A DNA stretch of 64,000 nt, from positions 62,001-126,000 of the forward strand of contig JAIXMG010000031.1 in assembly GCA_025201345.1 (NCBI GenBank), written 5' to 3'. The stretch's first letter is position 1, and each line of letters opens with the position of its first letter. Shown one piece after another: positions 60,082 to 64,000 of the stretch. Below the pieces are notes generated by a model. It was not told the DNA's origin. It did no database searches and saw nothing but the letters and a program-made list of their open reading frames with translations. This stretch comes from Thamnidium elegans (Eukaryota > Mucoromycota > Mucoromycetes > Mucorales > Mucoraceae). A program made the translations under genes and the position numbers.

Positions 60082-60747
60082 CTCTCTCTTTTTTCTTTTT
60101 TTTTATATGTATTTTCTCCATTCCTTTTTTAAAAACTCTTATGTAAAAAAAAACCCTCCCACTCCCACCTCCAACCCATGTATTATAATTAGACTGTTTT
60201 CTTTATTATTTCATAAATTTGATTGTTACACATAACAAATGTTTATGTTGATTTTCCTAATCTAGTTTCGAGTGACCTTTTTTCCCGCATTTTATGTAAG
60301 GTACATCTAACCTAAATGCAGTAAAAGATGTTTATCTCCTCATAACTCCCCCCCCCCCTTAACCTGTTTCAAGTAATAAATCCGTTATAAAACGTGGGTT
60401 TTAAAATCGAACGAGTTACCCGGCACCAACGTTGAATTGAGTAACGTATACACTGTTGATCTTAATATAAAACGCCTATCGTTAATAATTGATATGGGCT
60501 CATTTATTGCTGTTTGTTTATTGTTATTTTTGATGTGGGACAAAGAGTATTGTATTTCTTTTTCTTTTTTTTAAAAAAAATAGGAGTATTTCTTTACGAA
60601 CTTGGCATATATTTAATCCTCATACACACACATTTTTCAAATATATATATATATATATATAGTGCTCAGTTCCATTTAGATTTCATTGTAGAGTATTATG
60701 ACGCATAGGCCTACGAGCAAATTTAATAAAGAAGCTCCATCTTTACC

Positions 60748-60784
<37 letters not shown>

Positions 60785-61586
60785 GGTGTCGTCTCGTCAT
60801 AGAAACAAGTTTAGAGTGTACTCCTTCTTTTGTAAAATAAGTAATGGTGGATTGTCCTATCAAATAAGACATTTGAATAGTATCATTATTTTGTGTATGT
60901 AAACCAAAAATTCCTTTAAAAGTCGACCTATTGTTTCTCTGGCCGATTTAAATCGATCAATCACGATCCAAATTTATCTGTGATAAATAAATAGGTAACA
61001 ACACCTAGCCTATATAAAAAAATATATTGTTAAATGTTGAAGTCTATCTATCAAAAAAAAGATTTTTAATCGTTTTCTTACCACCAAGTATTCAAATACA
61101 TTCAACATATCGACGAAATCGCTTGTGGAAATCTCATTCGTTTTTGGCAAATGGCTACATACAATGCTTCCAAAGGTGAACAGGACACCAAACGAGTCCT
61201 CAAGCCCAGAGAATTGAATTAGTCCTACAGGCGACATTGATGATTTTTGAATGTACATATGTAGTAAAAAGAGAAAGAAGAAAAAAAAAAAAAAAAAGTG
61301 ATTTATGTATAGAATAAATACCACTTTGGTTGATAAAATAGGGCGTCTATTTACTGATACGATATATATTCAACCATCATTTTTTGTATACTTGATCTAC
61401 ACTTGTTATAACCTATTTTAACGCACAAAAATATGTTTCATGCAAGCCCAACGTAAATACGCAAAACTAAACAACCATGTGGGAGTCAATTGTTTTTTTT
61501 TAAGTGCCGTTTATTTAGGTAAAAAAAACATGAACCTTAAATAGCGCGACGATCTATTTTTGGATAGGAGATATTATTTATTTTTT
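60082..61586. other. intergenic; one weak small coding candidate
   Basis: It is mainly AT-rich with runs of 9 C (60350-60358) and 33 A (60751-60783). On the minus strand, a frame starting at ATG 61237 reads MSPVGLIQFSGLEDSFGVLF and ends at a good donor (GTAAGA, about 61085). A possible second exon after TATATAG (about 61013) would end quickly. The peptide of roughly 60-70 residues matches nothing I know. It may be a real micro-gene or chance. Confidence 0.35.
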
Positions 61587-63124
61587 TCAGTGTGTGTGGA
61601 AGCAATTGTTACACTGTCCTGGTTTAAAAGGATTTTCAATATAGTCATGGCAATCACAATCGTGGCAGGGTAAATCTATATTTTCTAAGGTAATCGGTGT
61701 ATGGGATTGAATAGGATCTAGATAAGGTTCGGGTACGACCGACTGCCGAGAAGGTGGAGGTGGAGGCGGAGATACAGATCTCGCAGGAAGGGGTTCATCG
61801 TGTAATGAGGATGAGTTGCTTTTGATATAAGATGTAGGTTCTTCATGAACGAATGGTGCATCCGGTATTAAATTAACGCTGCTCGACGTGGTTGTATCAA
61901 TAGAGCTAAAACGTGCCGTAGGTGGTGGAGGTGGAGGTGCTCGTATAGCGTTGGATCGTTTTCTTGATAAACTACTTTTAAGCGTAGGAATAGTAGGAGA
62001 TGAAGATGCTGCAGAGACGGGCGGACGACGAGCGTTATTTGAACTTGATTCTAATACTAGATTGTCATTTAAAATGCTATCGTCATATTGATAAGAGTGT
62101 CGCAATGCATGTGTGTTTGTAGATATATCAGATATATTGTTATCTTTAGGCGGTAATGGTATATACTCTTCTGTATAATTTACAGGAAAAATACCTCTGT
62201 TTGAATTAATTTCACCTAACCACCAACCTTTATCTATTTCGTCAATGACAGCTATAATATCGCCCGTTTTAAACGAAATCTCGTCATTGTTTTGTCCAGT
62301 AAAATCAAATAAGGCCTTTCTATACTTTTCAAATGCGTGGATAGAAGAATGTCTAGTAGGTAAATTGGTTGGAGGAGGTACACGTGCAGGAACTGTGTTT
62401 TTTGCTATAGTTGATTCGGCACTATAAATACTAGTACGATAATCATCTGTACTACTTGTTGGACTTTGGTTATGAAGTGATGATGTATTATTGTATGGAG
62501 AGGCCATACTACTACTTTCTTCTTCGGCTGCAGATGGATAGGAATCGTTGGATGTGTCTCTGATCATCACTTTACTCATCATATCGCAAGCATCGGTTGT
62601 AATTCCTTGACCCCAATTTGTTTTAACAGTTTCGAATAGTTCTTTGGCTTGATTATGATATGTAGACTGTACTTGAACTAAATCGAATAAAGCATCTCTA
62701 TGTTCATTCTATGTATTTTTTTTTTTTTAATTTTGTTGTCAACTAATTATATATATATTTATATATATATATTTACCTCAAACTCCTGAATATATGCCAT
62801 TTTTTGAATTAAATCATGTTCTGTATCTTCATATTTAATTCTTGAAGCTTGCATTTCTTGTTCTAGCTCCGGTTTCTCTTTTTTAGCCTTATTTAATCTA
62901 TTTAATTTAGAGTCATAGTCTAACCTTCGTGAAGCAAGCTTTTTACGAAGTGTATCGTAGTCTTTATAATTTTGTAATCCCGTTTCCAATATCTTTAAAT
63001 AAACTTCTCGAATCTCTTGTGCAAGTGCTTCTTGAAGTGCTGCTATACGTGTTTCCGTTTGTCCTAAATTAATCAAAGCAATACCTAGTTATATATATTA
63101 ATATACACAATCTTTTTTTCTTTT

Positions 63125-63155
<31 letters not shown>

Positions 63156-63513
63156 TTATTTCTTTACTTTATACCTAATGCTGAATCTTCGGGAAAGATT
63201 GTACCGTAATGATATAAACATGAACCAAGCGCTTCAAAGGGCATCACTTTGATCTTACCGTCCTCTGGCGATGTCTTTTTCTTTAATAGATGTGCTTGCA
63301 GTATCTCTACCGCTTCTATAATACGTTCATATCCTTCTCTTCTATTCTCTGTTTCTTGTTCCAGTTTTTGAAAGTCTTCGGTTTGTAAAGTTACTTTGGC
63401 TCCACCAAATCTTTCTCCTGTCCACTATTTTTTTTTTTTTTTCAGTAACACTCCCTTTTTTTTTTTTTATAACTAATGCTTACTTGTTTAAATTTTCCAA
63501 GATTCTTAATCAT
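61587..63513 (-). CDS. BAR-SH3 endocytic adaptor, endophilin/amphiphysin-like (569 aa, 4 exons)
   Basis: Exons are 63513-63484 (30 nt), 63424-63175, 63084-62777 and 62708-61587. The BAR domain covers about residues 1-235: KNLGKFKQWTGERFGGAKVT, a long three-helix coiled bundle with NRREGYERIIEAVEIL, LGQTETRIAALQEALAQEIREVYLK and SRRLDYDSKLNRLNKAKKEK. The SH3 domain lies at about 326-378: KALFDFTGQNNDEISFKTGD, the GWWLGEI strand and GIFPVNY. Between and after them are Ser/Pro-rich linkers with PPPPPP runs. The last 26 residues form C-x2-C-x-C...C-x2-C-x2-H-x-H with an NPFKPGQCNNC core, which looks like a small zinc site. BAR-SH3 proteins bind curved membrane and link it to actin and endocytic factors; Rvs167 is the nearest well-known type. 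Confidence 0.9.
63131..63156. repeat. (CT)n microsatellite in BAR-SH3 intron 2
   Basis: About 12 CT units lie in the intron between exons 2 and 3 of the BAR-SH3 gene. Confidence 0.9.
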
Positions 63514-64000
63514 GTTTAAAGGAAAAAAATAAGTTGTCGGAAAGTTGTCAATACAAGTATATTATTTTGTGGTATGACTTGTAAAAATAAAAAGGAAAAA
63601 GAAAAGGCACGTCCTTGAGAAAAAAAAAAGAGTTTTTTTTTTGTACTTTGAATTCAGACATATTGTTTAGTTTGGACGAATCAAAATCGTCTTTTTTTTT
63701 GAAAAACCTTCTGTAAAAAGGTCTCTTTTACACATGTAAAAAAATAGGTTAGTGTCTTGGCTTTTATCACATTAACAAAATATATTTTATATCATGACCT
63801 TCAATGTGATACTGTTCATTTGATATCCTTTTTTTTTTAATTACTTTATTGCGTATGTTGGCATATTAGTTACCCCTTCTTTTTTTTTCACAATCAAATG
63901 AAGTAATATAATATAACTCACAATAAAGTTTAGAAGGAAATTATCATTGGCTTCAAATAATTGTATACGCTGTTAACTGATACCATTGTCAGGAGGTGAT
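63514..64000. other. upstream region of the BAR-SH3 gene
   Basis: AT-rich promoter-side sequence with A and T runs. No gene is seen up to the window edge. Confidence 0.5.

Overview
The window is nuclear DNA of a fungus. It is AT-rich with very long A and T homopolymers. The genes carry many short introns (mostly 50-90 nt, GT...TAG or CAG), and one gene encodes homoisocitrate dehydrogenase of the alpha-aminoadipate lysine pathway, which is typical of fungi. Gene style, a DIRS-type retroelement and the low GC content suggest an early-diverging lineage, most likely Mucoromycota (Mucorales-like). That placement is inference. I rebuilt exon structures by hand from splice sites and reading phase. 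Every multi-exon gene below closes in frame, but splice sites are predictions.

Layout. 1-9.6 kb: 3' end of an MscS-type channel (+), a kelch-repeat membrane protein (+), a forkhead transcription factor (-), prohibitin-2 (-), an empty 1.8-kb stretch with hairpins, and a WW-domain protein rich in Gly-Tyr-Pro-Gln (-). 9.6-11.3 kb: a small orphan gene beside a DDE-transposon remnant. 11.5-17.3 kb: a Ubp2/USP25-28-like deubiquitinase (-) and LYS12 homoisocitrate dehydrogenase (-), which contains an 8-nt micro-exon. 17.3-25.4 kb: mostly gene-poor, with an Old-Yellow-Enzyme oxidoreductase (+), a 375-bp TIR element, a decayed CAP/PR-1 gene and a second transposase remnant.

25.4-41.3 kb: a SUN-domain nuclear-envelope protein (+), an unrecognised single-exon gene (+), a 3031-residue bridge-like lipid-transfer protein of the Fmp27/Hobbit/BLTP2 family (-), and EMC7 (-). 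41.4-42.9 kb: a decayed DIRS-like tyrosine-recombinase retrotransposon that lacks its reverse transcriptase. 43.5-47.2 kb: three same-strand genes, a GT8 glycosyltransferase and two BAHD-type acyltransferase paralogues; the second is short and has lost the catalytic His. 47.6-53 kb: a large WDR62/MABP1-like WD40 protein (+). 53.6-55.9 kb: a third transposase remnant and a TPT-family nucleotide-sugar or triose-phosphate transporter (-). 57.8-60.1 kb: a C-lobe-only pseudokinase (+). 61.5-63.5 kb: a BAR-SH3 endocytic adaptor with a Cys/His tail motif (-).

Most genes are unrelated housekeeping or cell-biology genes. The only candidate functional cluster is the GT8/BAHD trio. The most notable items are the pseudokinase, the LYS12 micro-exon, 3' splice sites built from T-tract/A-tract palindromes, the inactive acyltransferase paralogue, and the small TIR element with a diverged copy 12 kb away.
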